Source: Eggerthellaceae bacterium
GTDB lineage: Bacteria; Actinomycetota; Coriobacteriia; Coriobacteriales; Eggerthellaceae
Reading direction: 5' to 3'
DNA: 47,169 nt
NCBI GenBank assembly: GCA_017432445.1
Contig: JAFRJC010000122.1
Coordinates: forward strand, 1-47,169
Shown: positions 1-8,074 of the stretch, piece by piece
How the letters are laid out: each line of letters opens with the position of its first letter
Numbering within the stretch: the first letter of the stretch is position 1
Position numbers and translations under genes: made by a program
The notes under the pieces: model-generated
What the model saw: the letters and a program-made list of their open reading frames with translations, nothing else
The model's database searches: none
What the model was told of the DNA's origin: nothing

Positions 1-10
1 ATTACTATCA

Positions 11-40
11 GGAGCCGTTCTGACGAACGGCTCCTTCCTT
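11..40 (+). terminator. Terminator hairpin, copy 1
   Basis: A 10-bp perfect stem (GGAGCCGTTC / GAACGGCTCC) with a TGAC loop is followed by TTCCTT. It would end a transcript entering from the left, outside the window. An almost identical hairpin stands at 338-366. Confidence 0.7.
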
Positions 41-45
41 GTCCA

Positions 46-154
46 CCGAGGGTTTCCCTGGCACGTCATCTTTCGCCTTGTTTTGGGCGCGGCGCGTACC
101 GAAGTACGCTTGGCCCAAAGGTGGCGAAATATGACGCACCAGGAAAGCCCTCGG
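46..154. repeat. Large imperfect palindrome (about 109 bp)
   Basis: The two halves of this stretch are near reverse complements: it opens with CCGAGGG and closes with CCCTCGG, and contains CGTCAT..TTTCGCC against GGCGAAA.ATGACG around the tip GTACcgaaGTAC. Many mismatches are G-T compatible or compensated, so an RNA copy would fold into one long hairpin. No open reading frame explains it. It looks like a REP/MITE-type intergenic element, but copy number in the genome cannot be judged from here. Confidence 0.65.
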
Positions 155-337
155 CTGCTTTAGCTGGCGAGAAACGATAGCTTTGCTATTTGCGGCGGCC
201 CCCGCTGCGTTCGTGGTTCCGGCGCGGAGAATGCCCCTCAGCTAAAGCTCCGGGGCCTTTGCGCTGAAAACGGTTATCAATCGTTTTCGCGGCGCTCCGC
301 GCCGCCGCGCAAACCCCCTTGCCTCCACCGCCTCTTC
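155..337. other. Structured GC-rich noncoding stretch
   Basis: No gene is seen. The stretch holds several short inverted repeats: GATAGC/GCTATT, CTTTAGCTG against CAGCTAAAG, GAAAACG/CGTTTTC and GCGGCG/CGCCGC near 290-308. It lies between two near-identical terminators and continues the palindromic element at 46-154. Confidence 0.4.
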
Positions 338-366
338 AAGAGCCGTTCTGACGAACGGCTCTTTCA
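338..366 (+). terminator. Terminator hairpin, copy 2
   Basis: The stem AGAGCCGTTC / GAACGGCTCT with a TGAC loop is followed by TTTC. It differs from copy 1 only at the outer base pair, so the roughly 300 bp between them are bracketed by the same terminator. Confidence 0.65.
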
Positions 367-433
367 TTTGAGTAGGGGCCTTCTTATAATTCAATGTGTA
401 GTCGAAATCGACAATCTACTTGGGGGGTGCAAT

Positions 434-667
434 ATGGATCGAACAGAGTTTATGGCGTTGGAATCGCCGAAAAAGGCAGAAGTGCTCAACGCTCTCATGG
501 ACGAGGGAAAAAGCCAGAAGGAAGCGATGGCTGAAATTGGCGTGAGCATAAAAGACCTGGTAGCAACACAGGTCATGTTCTCTAATTCCGACGGTCGGTT
601 CGTTTCGAAAGCGGTTGGTGGTTATTCGAACTTCCACAGCGACAACACTGGTGAAGCTGCAAAGTAA
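434..667 (+). CDS. Small hypothetical protein
   Basis: This 77-residue protein is not recognised. The ATG at 434 is preferred over the in-frame start at 368 because the purine run GGGGGG lies just upstream. Residues of about 10-50 alternate charged helices (SPKKAEVLNALMDEGKSQKE) and read like a small helix-turn-helix or bundle ('AMAEIGVSIKDL'), but no DNA-binding family could be assigned. The C-terminus is Ser/Gly/Asn-rich and probably disordered. It lies 80 bp upstream of the molybdoenzyme operon on the same strand and could be co-transcribed. Function unknown. Confidence 0.6.
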   Translation: MDRTEFMALESPKKAEVLNALMDEGKSQKEAMAEIGVSIKDLVATQVMFSNSDGRFVSKAVGGYSNFHSDNTGEAAK

Positions 668-747
668 ATCCAGTGTGCACAAGGCAGACGGTTTGCGCGA
701 CGAAAGCAAGCGCCTTTTGAGGGGGATTGCTAAAGAGAGGAGACGCG

Positions 748-3243
748 ATGACAAGAGAATCGATTGTCGAGAAGCTGGGCAAGCGCCACGAGGATGTTGA
801 TTACTTCTACACCACCTGCCACAACAATGGCTGCTGGGATGCCACCTGCTTGATCAAATGCAGCGTGAAGGACGGAAAGATCATCGCCATCGAGCCCGAT
901 GACTCGGTCAATCCGGGTATCGCGCGAGAGGACGATGACGAGAACGCCGTCCAAACCGGCATGCTGCAGGCTCGCGCATGTCCGATGGGCCACGCATGGC
1001 GCCAGGAGCTGTATTCTGAGAACCGCCTGCTGTATCCCATGAAGCGCATAGGTGAAAAGGGTTCGGGCAAGGGCCATTTCGAGCGCATTTCATGGGATGA
1101 GGCGCTTGACACCATCGCCGAGAAGATGAAGCAGTTCTCCGAGGAAAGCCCCGATCGTCCATGGCTTTACTACTGCTATTACGTGGCGTTCGAGAGCTCC
1201 GACTTCCCGTTTGCGTCCTATATGCCTGGCACTATCACCGGTTGGGGCGACCATTCCACATCCGGTAACGCAGCGGCCGAAGACTTCCACTTGGGCGTGC
1301 GTCTGACCGACTGCCTCATCAAGGGCACGTCCGACGCTTATCCGGGCTTCGAGGCTCCTGACCTGCTGAATTCCAAACTCGTCGTTTTATGGGGCTTCGA
1401 TCCCATGGTTGCGTGGTTCGGTCATGTGCCGTACTACATGAAGCTTGCGCAGGAGCGCGGATGCAAGTTCATCCTGATCGATCCGGTGTACAACGTCAGC
1501 GCGGAGGTGTTGGGCGCCCAGTGGATTCCGATTCGCCCTGGTACGGACACGGCGTTTGGCTTGGCAGTTGCTCATGTCCTGTATACCGAGGACCTCTACG
1601 ACCATGCGTATGTCGAGCAGTGGGTTGAACCACAAGGTTTTGAGGAATGGCGCAAGTACATCGTCGGCGAAGTGGATGGCGTGGAGCACACGCCCGAATG
1701 GGCTGAGCCCATCACCGGCATTCCTGCAGAGACCATCCGCGAGTTCGCGCGTTACTATGCCGCCATGAAGCCCGTTCACCTGCACCAGATGTATGGCGTC
1801 TCGAAGCGCAATCTGGGCGACTATGCCGCGGCAGTCGCGATGCTGCTTCAGGCAATGACCGGCAATCTGAGCATCCCAGGCGGTTGCGAGGGCGGCGGCT
1901 CCAACTTGGTCACCCAGCCGCGACTGTTCCCTCCTGTTCCCGACACAGGTCAGATCAAGGGCGATGTCGTCAACCCCATTACCAACAACAACAATAAGGT
2001 AACCGAGGTTATGTACTGCCAGAAGCTCTATGCTGCAGGCGAGATCACTGCAGAAGAGTTCCGTCGCCGCATCGGCTGCCCGAAGGGAAGCCCGCTGCCT
2101 CACATCAGGATGGCCATCGTTCCCAACAACTACATCAACAACCAGCATCATGTGTCCAAGCGCATGGCCGGTTTTGCGGACCTGGAATTCTCCTGGGGAT
2201 GGCAGTACTTCCACGACCAACCGTCCATCGAGTTCCTGGACATCGTGCTCCCGTCGCCGGTTATCCAGTTCGAATCCACCGACATGCACTTCTTCGGCAT
2301 TAACCGCTTCTGGGGCGCTCCGTCTGGCATGAGCAATTACTTCCTGTTTGCCGGTAAGGGCGTCAATCCTCCGGGAGAAGTTCGCTCGAAGGACTGGGTC
2401 TGGATGGAGCTTGCCCGTCGTTTGGGCTTCGCCGACAAGTATTGCCCGAAGATGCTCGACGTGACCGACTGGCGAGACTGGGATGAGCAGGTCATCGAGC
2501 GCATTTACAGGCCTGCATACGAGGAGTGGGCAAAGGATAACTGGCTGCTGTCCTACTACGAGATTGACCCGCCTGCGTGGGAAGACTTCCGCAAGTTGCC
2601 CATCATCCGCGTTCCCGGCACCCCCGGCGAATGGTTCTACCCCTTCAAGAACACCGTCGAATATGGTCGCTCCCCGTTCAAGACGCCATCGGGCAAGATC
2701 GAGTTCGAAAGCTCCTTCATCAAGGAGAACGACCTAACCCAGACCCGGTATGGCGGGCAGATGGATTCGTATCCGCGTTGGCAACCAACGTATCAGGATG
2801 TGCTCGCGAACGACAGCTATTACCATCCCTGGACGCAGAACTTCCCACTGTCCATGGTCACGCCGGTGTCAACGTATCGTCAGCATTCCTCCAACGACCA
2901 GAACCCCTGGCTGAAGGGCGACTGCTACGAGCACATGGTGCGCATGTCACCGGCCGATGCCGCCGACCGCGGCATCAAAACGGGCGATCGCGTGCTGGTA
3001 TACAACCAGTTCGGCGAAATCGAGATTACCGCATACGTGTCCTCGAAGCTGCTGCCGGGTACGGTTTCCATCGGCCATGGCGAATGGTCCAAGTTCGACC
3101 ATGTCAGGAAATCGAAGGTCATGCCTTACGGCATCGACACTGCCGGTAACTGCAACCTCCTCATCGGCGATACGCATCTTCCGCATGTCGTGGGTGCGTT
3201 GCTGACGGCCGGTCTGGTTGAGATCAGGAAGGTAGGCGAATAG
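748..3243 (+). CDS. Molybdopterin (bis-MGD) oxidoreductase, catalytic subunit
   Basis: An 831-residue member of the DMSO reductase superfamily. The ATG at 748 follows GAGAGGAG at normal spacing, so the in-frame ATG at 727 was not used. An N-terminal Fe-S type motif has Cys24, 29, 34, 38 and, further on, Cys78, followed by the family signature 'ERISWDEALDTIAEKM' (112-127). HSTSGN (169-174) is where a Ser ligand to Mo would be expected. The C-terminal molybdopterin-dinucleotide-binding domain is present ('MSPADAADRGIKTGDRVLVY'). There is no twin-arginine signal or other signal peptide, so the enzyme should be cytoplasmic. The Fe-S partner begins 3 bp downstream. Overall it recalls transhydroxylase/acetylene hydratase/catechol dehydroxylase-like enzymes more than respiratory DmsA, but that placement is by eye and the substrate is unknown. 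Confidence 0.9.
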   Translation: MTRESIVEKLGKRHEDVDYFYTTCHNNGCWDATCLIKCSVKDGKIIAIEPDDSVNPGIAREDDDENAVQTGMLQARACPMGHAWRQELYSENRLLYPMKRIGEKGSGKGHFERISWDEALDTIAEKMKQFSEESPDRPWLYYCYYVAFESSDFPFASYMPGTITGWGDHSTSGNAAAEDFHLGVRLTDCLIKGTSDAYPGFEAPDLLNSKLVVLWGFDPMVAWFGHVPYYMKLAQERGCKFILIDPVYNVSAEVLGAQWIPIRPGTDTAFGLAVAHVLYTEDLYDHAYVEQWVEPQGFEEWRKYIVGEVDGVEHTPEWAEPITGIPAETIREFARYYAAMKPVHLHQMYGVSKRNLGDYAAAVAMLLQAMTGNLSIPGGCEGGGSNLVTQPRLFPPVPDTGQIKGDVVNPITNNNNKVTEVMYCQKLYAAGEITAEEFRRRIGCPKGSPLPHIRMAIVPNNYINNQHHVSKRMAGFADLEFSWGWQYFHDQPSIEFLDIVLPSPVIQFESTDMHFFGINRFWGAPSGMSNYFLFAGKGVNPPGEVRSKDWVWMELARRLGFADKYCPKMLDVTDWRDWDEQVIERIYRPAYEEWAKDNWLLSYYEIDPPAWEDFRKLPIIRVPGTPGEWFYPFKNTVEYGRSPFKTPSGKIEFESSFIKENDLTQTRYGGQMDSYPRWQPTYQDVLANDSYYHPWTQNFPLSMVTPVSTYRQHSSNDQNPWLKGDCYEHMVRMSPADAADRGIKTGDRVLVYNQFGEIEITAYVSSKLLPGTVSIGHGEWSKFDHVRKSKVMPYGIDTAGNCNLLIGDTHLPHVVGALLTAGLVEIRKVGE

Positions 3244-3246
3244 AAC

Positions 3247-3993
3247 ATGACTCAGTACGGATTCTTCTTCGACCAGAGCCGCTGCTACGGGTGCAAAGCC
3301 TGCTCCGTCGCATGCAAGGACTGGTACGACATCGCTCCAGGCCCCGAGAAGTGGATGAGCGTGTACATGTGGGAAAAGGGCCGTTTCCCGAATCCCTCCA
3401 TCGGCATCCTGGCGTTTAGCTGCGGACATTGCAGCAAGCCCGTGTGCGTGGGCGCGTGCGAGCATGGTGCCATCTTCAAGGAGGACAAGTACGGCGCGGT
3501 CCTCGTCGATCAGGAAAAATGCCAGGGCGATCGCAACTGCTTCGCCGCATGTCCCTACGGAGCTCCGAAGTTTGCAAGCGACGAGCCGGGAACTAAGATG
3601 AGCAAATGCACCATGTGCATCGACCGTCTGGAAAAGGGCCAGCTGCCGGCATGCGTGGCATCCTGCCCGATGCGCGCTCTCGATTTCGGTCCCATTGATG
3701 AGCTTGTCGAGAAGTACGGTGACGTTCGTCAAATCGAGACCATGCCCGATCCAGGTACCACAATGCCTAACTGGGTGGCGAAGGCCAATCCGCCCAAAGA
3801 ACAGCTCATTCCCTACGATGTCGAAAAGGCCATCCAGCTGACCAAGCGCCGCACGTCGACTGACAGCGTGTACGCTGGCGATGTCTCCACCGTCACCGAA
3901 TTCGATTCAGACGTTGTATGCATCAGCGAGCTTCGCATGAAGAATGCGACGGTTGCCGAAGTCATGGCCGCCACCTCAAGCGACCAGGGCTAA
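3247..3993 (+). CDS. 4Fe-4S ferredoxin-type electron-transfer subunit
   Basis: A 248-residue DmsB/NrfC-like partner of the molybdoenzyme immediately upstream; the two are surely co-transcribed. Four cysteine groups are visible: C13/16/19/23, C59/62/67/71, C92/98/102 and C121/124/136/140, enough for up to four Fe-S clusters passing electrons to or from the catalytic subunit. In the third group the usual second Cys is Asp95 (C-x2-D-x2-C-x3-C), so that cluster is either Asp-ligated, 3Fe-4S or absent. No membrane anchor gene follows, so electrons probably come from a soluble donor. The roughly 100-residue tail after the last group is not recognised. Confidence 0.9.
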   Translation: MTQYGFFFDQSRCYGCKACSVACKDWYDIAPGPEKWMSVYMWEKGRFPNPSIGILAFSCGHCSKPVCVGACEHGAIFKEDKYGAVLVDQEKCQGDRNCFAACPYGAPKFASDEPGTKMSKCTMCIDRLEKGQLPACVASCPMRALDFGPIDELVEKYGDVRQIETMPDPGTTMPNWVAKANPPKEQLIPYDVEKAIQLTKRRTSTDSVYAGDVSTVTEFDSDVVCISELRMKNATVAEVMAATSSDQG

Positions 3994-4155
3994 CCACCGC
4001 AAGGTCCTTCAGGGTGCTGCTGGTGCTTTCGGCTGCACCCCAGTAGATGTCTGCAGAAATATGCAGTATGGGATTCAGTGAAGGGCTCATGATTGAACCC
4101 CGAAAGTTTCGATTGAGGGTAAAGCATCGAGCACGATGGCGAAACGGAGCGAAGC

Positions 4156-4617
4156 ATGGAATTGAATTGCCAGCATATAGGCGTGTACTGCCGCGATATC
4201 AAGGAGTCGATTGCATTCTACGAGGATGTCCTCGGTTGCAGGCTGTTGTTCAAGTCTGACGCAATGGAAGGCGATAAACCACTCAAAATGGCGTGGATGA
4301 AGGGCATTGGCACCGTATTCGAGCTGCTGGAATGCGATGACAAATCCACGTGCGATGCCGCTGCGAATACGCTCAACCATCTGGCCTTGCGCGTTGACGA
4401 TATGGATGCGTTCGTCGCCCATCTAGGCGAGAAGGGGATAGCCATTGAGGCTGGTCCGTTCGATCCGCCTCTTGAGTTCGATCGTCCGCTTTCCGAGGAG
4501 GACGATGACGTTTTCGTCAAATATGGTGATGCCGGAACACAGTTGAGGATCATGTTCTTCCGCGGACCCGGAGGAGAGCGTTTCGAGGTCCTCCAAGACA
4601 ACATTGCGGCTCTATAA
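4156..4617 (+). CDS. VOC (glyoxalase/bleomycin resistance) superfamily protein
   Basis: This 153-residue protein starts with the classic VOC opening (ELNCQHIGVYCRDIKESIAFY) and holds a second beta-alpha-beta-beta-beta module from about residue 75 (NHLALRVDDMDAFVAHL). Candidate metal ligands are His7, His76 and one or more Glu in the two modules. VOC proteins include lyases, epimerases, isomerases and ring-cleaving dioxygenases; the specific reaction cannot be read from sequence. It lies 162 bp behind the molybdoenzyme subunits on the same strand and is followed by a terminator, which suggests a role in the same pathway, for example acting on a product of the molybdoenzyme. That link is inference. 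Confidence 0.8.
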   Translation: MELNCQHIGVYCRDIKESIAFYEDVLGCRLLFKSDAMEGDKPLKMAWMKGIGTVFELLECDDKSTCDAAANTLNHLALRVDDMDAFVAHLGEKGIAIEAGPFDPPLEFDRPLSEEDDDVFVKYGDAGTQLRIMFFRGPGGERFEVLQDNIAAL

Positions 4618-4680
4618 CCTAAAGGAGGAGCGTAGGTTGGAGTTGCCCTTCGATCCTGCTTCCGAAAACCTGCTCTAGAA

Positions 4681-4725
4681 CGAAGGATGGCCCTGTCATG
4701 CCGACGGGGCCATCTTCGCGTTGTA
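4681..4725. terminator. Bidirectional terminator between the VOC gene and the L,D-transpeptidase gene
   Basis: CGAAGGATGGCCC and GGGCCATCTTCG form a long stem (one bulged G) around a 12-nt loop. The hairpin sits between convergent genes and can serve both. Confidence 0.65.
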
Positions 4726-4739
4726 TCGGTATTTTCGGT

Positions 4740-6518
4740 TTAGTAGTGCACTACGACGACGTCGTTGGGCTGGATTATCTCGTAGAGGGATTGGGCGGCG
4801 CTGTAGGAGAGGTTCACGCAACCGTGGCTGCCATAGCCCTGGGCGTACATGTCGCCGCCGAACGAAGGTTGCCAAGTAGCATCATGGAAGCCCACGCTGT
4901 TGCCGACGAAGGGCATCCAGTACTTGACCTCCTCCTCGTAATCCTTGATCTTTCCCTCTTTGTCCTTATAGCCGATGAGCACAGACGGGCTTTGCTTCAT
5001 GATGACGTACCACACGCCCGATGGGGTCTCGTGCTCGCCGTCGGGGGCGCCGCTGATGCAATCGGTCTCCCAGATGATGCTGCCGTCATCGCCGTAGAAG
5101 CGGACGTGCTGCTCGGAAAGGTCCACGTCGATGTAGCGGTTGCCCCAGTCGCGCTGGCCGTAGCCTGCATATACGTTGGCCGAGTCGATGCAGGGAATCT
5201 CGATCTTGCTCTCGCCGCCTGCCTTGATGGCGTCAAGAATCTGCGCGCTCAAGGTGGCTTTGTCGACCTCCCAGCCGTATGTGCCGCCGGCGACGGTGAT
5301 GTTCTTCCCGTCTGCGCGCGTGTAATTGCGCTGCATGCCCACGGTGTCGTAGCTTCCAGCGATTTCATCAACCCAGCCGGCGAGGCCGGAATCGTCGAAC
5401 GTCACTTCGAACTTGTCGCTGATCTTGACGAAGCCCGACAGCATTTCGCTGCCGATTTCGGTGACGGTGGAACCGTTGATCTGAAGCAGCAGATGCGTGG
5501 ACACGAGTCCATTTGCCGTGGCGGTGGTGTCCACGAGCTTCTTGTCCGTGGAGAGCAGCTTCGGTTGCCTCAACTGCTCGTCGGTAAGCTCGGCCTTGGT
5601 TTGCATATCGCCGATGGCAGCATTGACGACCGTTTGCACTGCTTTGATCTTGAGTTGGGTACCGATTTCCTCGGGCTTGATGGCGAAGGTCTGGGAATCT
5701 TCGTCAAAGTAGATCGACGCATCGGTCGGAGGCGTTGCCTTCTTGTTGAAAGCCATGACTGCAGATTTCACGAGGGCGTTTGCGGCCGCTTTGTCATAGG
5801 AGGTCTTGACGAGCTCGGATTCGTCATGGGTGCCGCTCGTGGCGTACCAAGGCCAGTACCAGGCGTTCTGCTCCTCGTGCATGGCCTGTATGATGGCTTC
5901 GGTGTCAATGGTCATGCCGATGTCCTCGCCTGTCATGTGCAGCGAGAAGTCGCCGCCGGTGACGTCGAGCTGGTACTGGGCGGGAATCTTGTCGATGATC
6001 TCGCCGACTTCGTCGTCTTTCATCATGGAGACGTCGAGACCCTCGATGTACGTATTGGGCATGAACTGAGTCTTGAACATCAAGGCGATACCCACATATA
6101 CGCCCGCCAAGATTAGGGCAAGGACGACGAAGGTGATGACGAAAGCTTTAAGGCCGCGTCTGCTCTTGCGTTCGGGTACTGTAGAGAAACCTTCCATCCC
6201 GGAAGGGCTCGCCTGGATAGCGGGGATGCTTGGAGGGTAGCTAGTCGGCCCGCCATCAGGTTGCGTGCCCGCAGTCTGGTTTTCGGCCTTCGGCATGAGC
6301 ATAGTGGAATCGCCCGCGGCGTTTCCGGGTATGGCGATGGCCTCGGTTTTAGCCGAATTGATGGCGCTCTTGTCGAGCGGCTCGGTTTCTCCGGCGGATG
6401 TGGCGGTCGTCAGCGCTGCGGTTTCGTCGGAGTTGAATGTGTTTTTGTCAAGGGCTACGGTTGCATCGGCGTCTTGCGCGCCCGGTGCATGCTTGCCTCG
6501 TTTATTGAAGATTCCCAT
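4740..6518 (-). CDS. L,D-transpeptidase with peptidoglycan-binding region (YkuD family)
   Basis: A 592-residue type II membrane protein. Residues 1-120 are a polar, probably disordered cytoplasmic region, 123-147 a single membrane helix, about 160-430 a region like the peptidoglycan-binding modules that precede YkuD domains, and about 465-592 the catalytic YkuD domain. The active-site motif S-HGC-VNL ends at Cys567, the nucleophile that makes 3-3 (meso-DAP to meso-DAP) crosslinks outside the membrane. All motif residues are intact. It is transcribed alone on the minus strand. High confidence in family and catalytic competence; the exact crosslinking role is inferred from the family. Confidence 0.92.
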   Translation of the reverse strand: MGIFNKRGKHAPGAQDADATVALDKNTFNSDETAALTTATSAGETEPLDKSAINSAKTEAIAIPGNAAGDSTMLMPKAENQTAGTQPDGGPTSYPPSIPAIQASPSGMEGFSTVPERKSRRGLKAFVITFVVLALILAGVYVGIALMFKTQFMPNTYIEGLDVSMMKDDEVGEIIDKIPAQYQLDVTGGDFSLHMTGEDIGMTIDTEAIIQAMHEEQNAWYWPWYATSGTHDESELVKTSYDKAAANALVKSAVMAFNKKATPPTDASIYFDEDSQTFAIKPEEIGTQLKIKAVQTVVNAAIGDMQTKAELTDEQLRQPKLLSTDKKLVDTTATANGLVSTHLLLQINGSTVTEIGSEMLSGFVKISDKFEVTFDDSGLAGWVDEIAGSYDTVGMQRNYTRADGKNITVAGGTYGWEVDKATLSAQILDAIKAGGESKIEIPCIDSANVYAGYGQRDWGNRYIDVDLSEQHVRFYGDDGSIIWETDCISGAPDGEHETPSGVWYVIMKQSPSVLIGYKDKEGKIKDYEEEVKYWMPFVGNSVGFHDATWQPSFGGDMYAQGYGSHGCVNLSYSAAQSLYEIIQPNDVVVVHY

Positions 6519-6799
6519 GCTACGTTTCTGCCTCGTATCGTGTGTTGAAACGCTAGATTTCGAATTTCATATTGTAGCAGTGTGCAGGAAAAACGAAGCC
6601 CTTATATGAATCGGCAACCAAACTGTAGGCAATATTCACGAAGCCGCCATGTCAAACTGCATATTTCCCATTTTGTTGTTCGCAATCGGGTGGTTCGGAA
6701 TGACTTCTTCAGGTCCAACATCTGACATTTGTGCAGAAGGATTGCGGAATCTGGAAACTTGTTGCGCGTTCGGTTAAAGTATCGACTTGCGAGTTGCGT

Positions 6800-6876
6800 C
6801 GGGACGTGGCGCAGTTTGGTAGCGCGCCTGCTTTGGGAGCAGGATGTCGCAGGTTCGAATCCTGTCGTCCCGACCA
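6800..6876 (+). tRNA. tRNA-Pro (anticodon UGG)
   Basis: A complete 77-nt cloverleaf: acceptor CGGGACG pairs with CGTCCCG, the anticodon loop TTTGGGA sits in a CCTGC/GCAGG stem, the T-loop is GGTTCGAATCC, and an encoded CCA ends at 6876. The base C1 is typical of proline tRNAs. The last 21 nt plus 73 bp of downstream sequence are repeated at 7033-7126. Confidence 0.97.
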
Positions 6877-6949
6877 TTTCCAGCTTGTTCCCAACCCAGA
6901 AATCTTGCCAGGTCGAGCGGGCTCGCGCGATTCGAACCTGCATGGCAGG
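6856..6949 (+). repeat. 94-bp direct repeat, copy 1 (covers tRNA-Pro 3' end)
   Basis: It matches 7033-7126 with one mismatch (AAAT versus AAAC). The repeat begins in the T-arm of tRNA-Pro and runs 73 bp past the CCA, so the second copy restores a tRNA 3' end but not a whole tRNA. Between the copies lie 83 GC-rich bases that open with the perfect hairpin GAACGCGCC-AGT-GGCGCGTTC. Confidence 0.95.
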
Positions 6950-7032
6950 CGAACGCGCCAGTGGCGCGTTCGGGCCCGAGCGCAGCGGTAGCGTCGCGCG
7001 AGGGCAGCCGGAGCGACGAAGTCGCGCCGGCC

Positions 7033-7126
7033 CGAATCCTGTCGTCCCGACCATTTCCAGCTTGTTCCCAACCCAGAAACCTTGCCAGGTCGAGCGGGCT
7101 CGCGCGATTCGAACCTGCATGGCAGG
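7033..7126 (+). repeat. 94-bp direct repeat, copy 2 (orphan tRNA-Pro 3' fragment)
   Basis: This second copy lies 177 bp after the first. It ends 7 bp before the stop codon of the HdeD-like gene on the other strand. The arrangement fits a tandem duplication or a remnant of an integration event at the tRNA 3' end. Confidence 0.95.
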
Positions 7127-7132
7127 TGGACG

Positions 7133-7669
7133 CTACATCCTCACGCCGCGCACAACAAGTCCTGCGCCCACGAAGACAATGGCCAGTCCCAGCAAGAATC
7201 CGACGCTGGCCATGACCGATGTCGGGTTGAAGATGCACAGCACGCCAAGAATGACGATCAGGACGCCCAGGCCGAGCAGGGCAACCCAGTTGACGGCTGT
7301 AGGGCCTGCGCCCATCTGATTTTGGTAGTTGCGAATGCCAATAGCGGCTGCAATGCGCGTGATGCCGCCGATGACGAGCCATATCGCGATGATATAGGCG
7401 ATGAACAGGTCTACTGCGTACTGTGCGGCGTAGCTTCCGAGCAAGAACACGCCAAGGGCTATCGATACGATGGCGCCAATGAGCGTCCAGCCGTCGGCCA
7501 GACCGAACCTTCGCCGCTCGCTCCATGAAAGGGCGCTGCCTACGCCCTCGACGATCATGGCTGCTCCGATGAGCCAGCTCAGCGCCGAGTATGTCTCGAT
7601 CGGGGCGAACATGCAGTACACGCCGCCTACGAGCATCATGGCTCCCATTACGATGGTGATCGCTTTCAT
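7133..7669 (-). CDS. HdeD-like (DUF308) integral membrane protein
   Basis: A 178-residue protein made almost entirely of membrane helices: about six, paired into repeats with short polar loops, as in HdeD/DUF308 proteins, which are linked to acid resistance in enterobacteria. The ATG at 7669 follows GAAAGGAC, a good ribosome-binding site. Repeated Gly-rich helices such as 'LIVILGVLCIFNPTSV' and the 'GVYCMFAPIETYSALSWLIG' opening fit the family. It is transcribed alone. In this organism the function is not known. Its stop codon abuts the tRNA-derived repeat at 7033-7126. Confidence 0.85.
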   Translation of the reverse strand: MKAITIVMGAMMLVGGVYCMFAPIETYSALSWLIGAAMIVEGVGSALSWSERRRFGLADGWTLIGAIVSIALGVFLLGSYAAQYAVDLFIAYIIAIWLVIGGITRIAAAIGIRNYQNQMGAGPTAVNWVALLGLGVLIVILGVLCIFNPTSVMASVGFLLGLAIVFVGAGLVVRGVRM

Positions 7670-8074
7670 AGTTGTCCTTTCGTCTCTTACCGCGTTATCG
7701 GATGGGCTTGATGCCGCTTCGCCAAGATGAACCGGCGTTTAGTCCGATAGCCGTGGCGTCGATGCTTGCCCACGGAACGTTATGGTGGTTCTGAGCGTTA
7801 TTTCAATCGCGAACCTCAACGTCTAATCTTACCGCGGACGGCGCAAATACCTTGGAGGTTTTTGCTGTTTTGGCAATCATCGTTTGTTGCCCATGCACGG
7901 AGCTGCGAAACGGTTCAAAACTACCGAGTTATTCGCGTTTGTCAACACTTGTTCGACAGCGTTTCGATGGAAGCAGAATGCGGAGGTGGTGAAGAAGCGG
8001 TGACGAAGCCCTCGGCAAATGCATGGACTTGCTACAATTCTCGGACGGATGGGGTACAATACCCCCTACATAGC
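7670..8074. other. Intergenic region upstream of the HdeD-like gene and tRNA-Gly
   Basis: No convincing gene is visible in these 405 bp; one plus-strand open frame of 109 codons overlaps the tRNA-Gly and looks accidental. The region holds the divergent promoters of the HdeD-like gene and tRNA-Gly. Confidence 0.5.
8029..8060 (+). promoter_or_regulatory. Putative tRNA-Gly promoter
   Basis: TACAAT at 8055-8060 lies 14 bp before the first tRNA base, a plausible -10 box. TTGCTA at 8029-8034 is a possible -35, but the 20-bp spacing is longer than ideal. Confidence 0.4.

Noticed and set aside
748..830. Tat signal peptide on the molybdoenzyme
   Set aside because: The N-terminus has neither an RRxFLK-type motif nor a hydrophobic segment before the first cysteine motif.
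4698..6116. Open frame of 472 codons on the plus strand opposite the L,D-transpeptidase gene
   Set aside because: It is the mirror of a gene with intact YkuD motifs and a GC-rich third-position bias; its translation is Val/Leu/Ala/His-rich without family pattern.
6602..7120. Minus-strand frames reading 'VGTTGFEPATSCSQS' and similar
   Set aside because: This is the well-known false protein obtained by translating the complement of a tRNA-Pro gene, doubled here by the 94-bp repeat.
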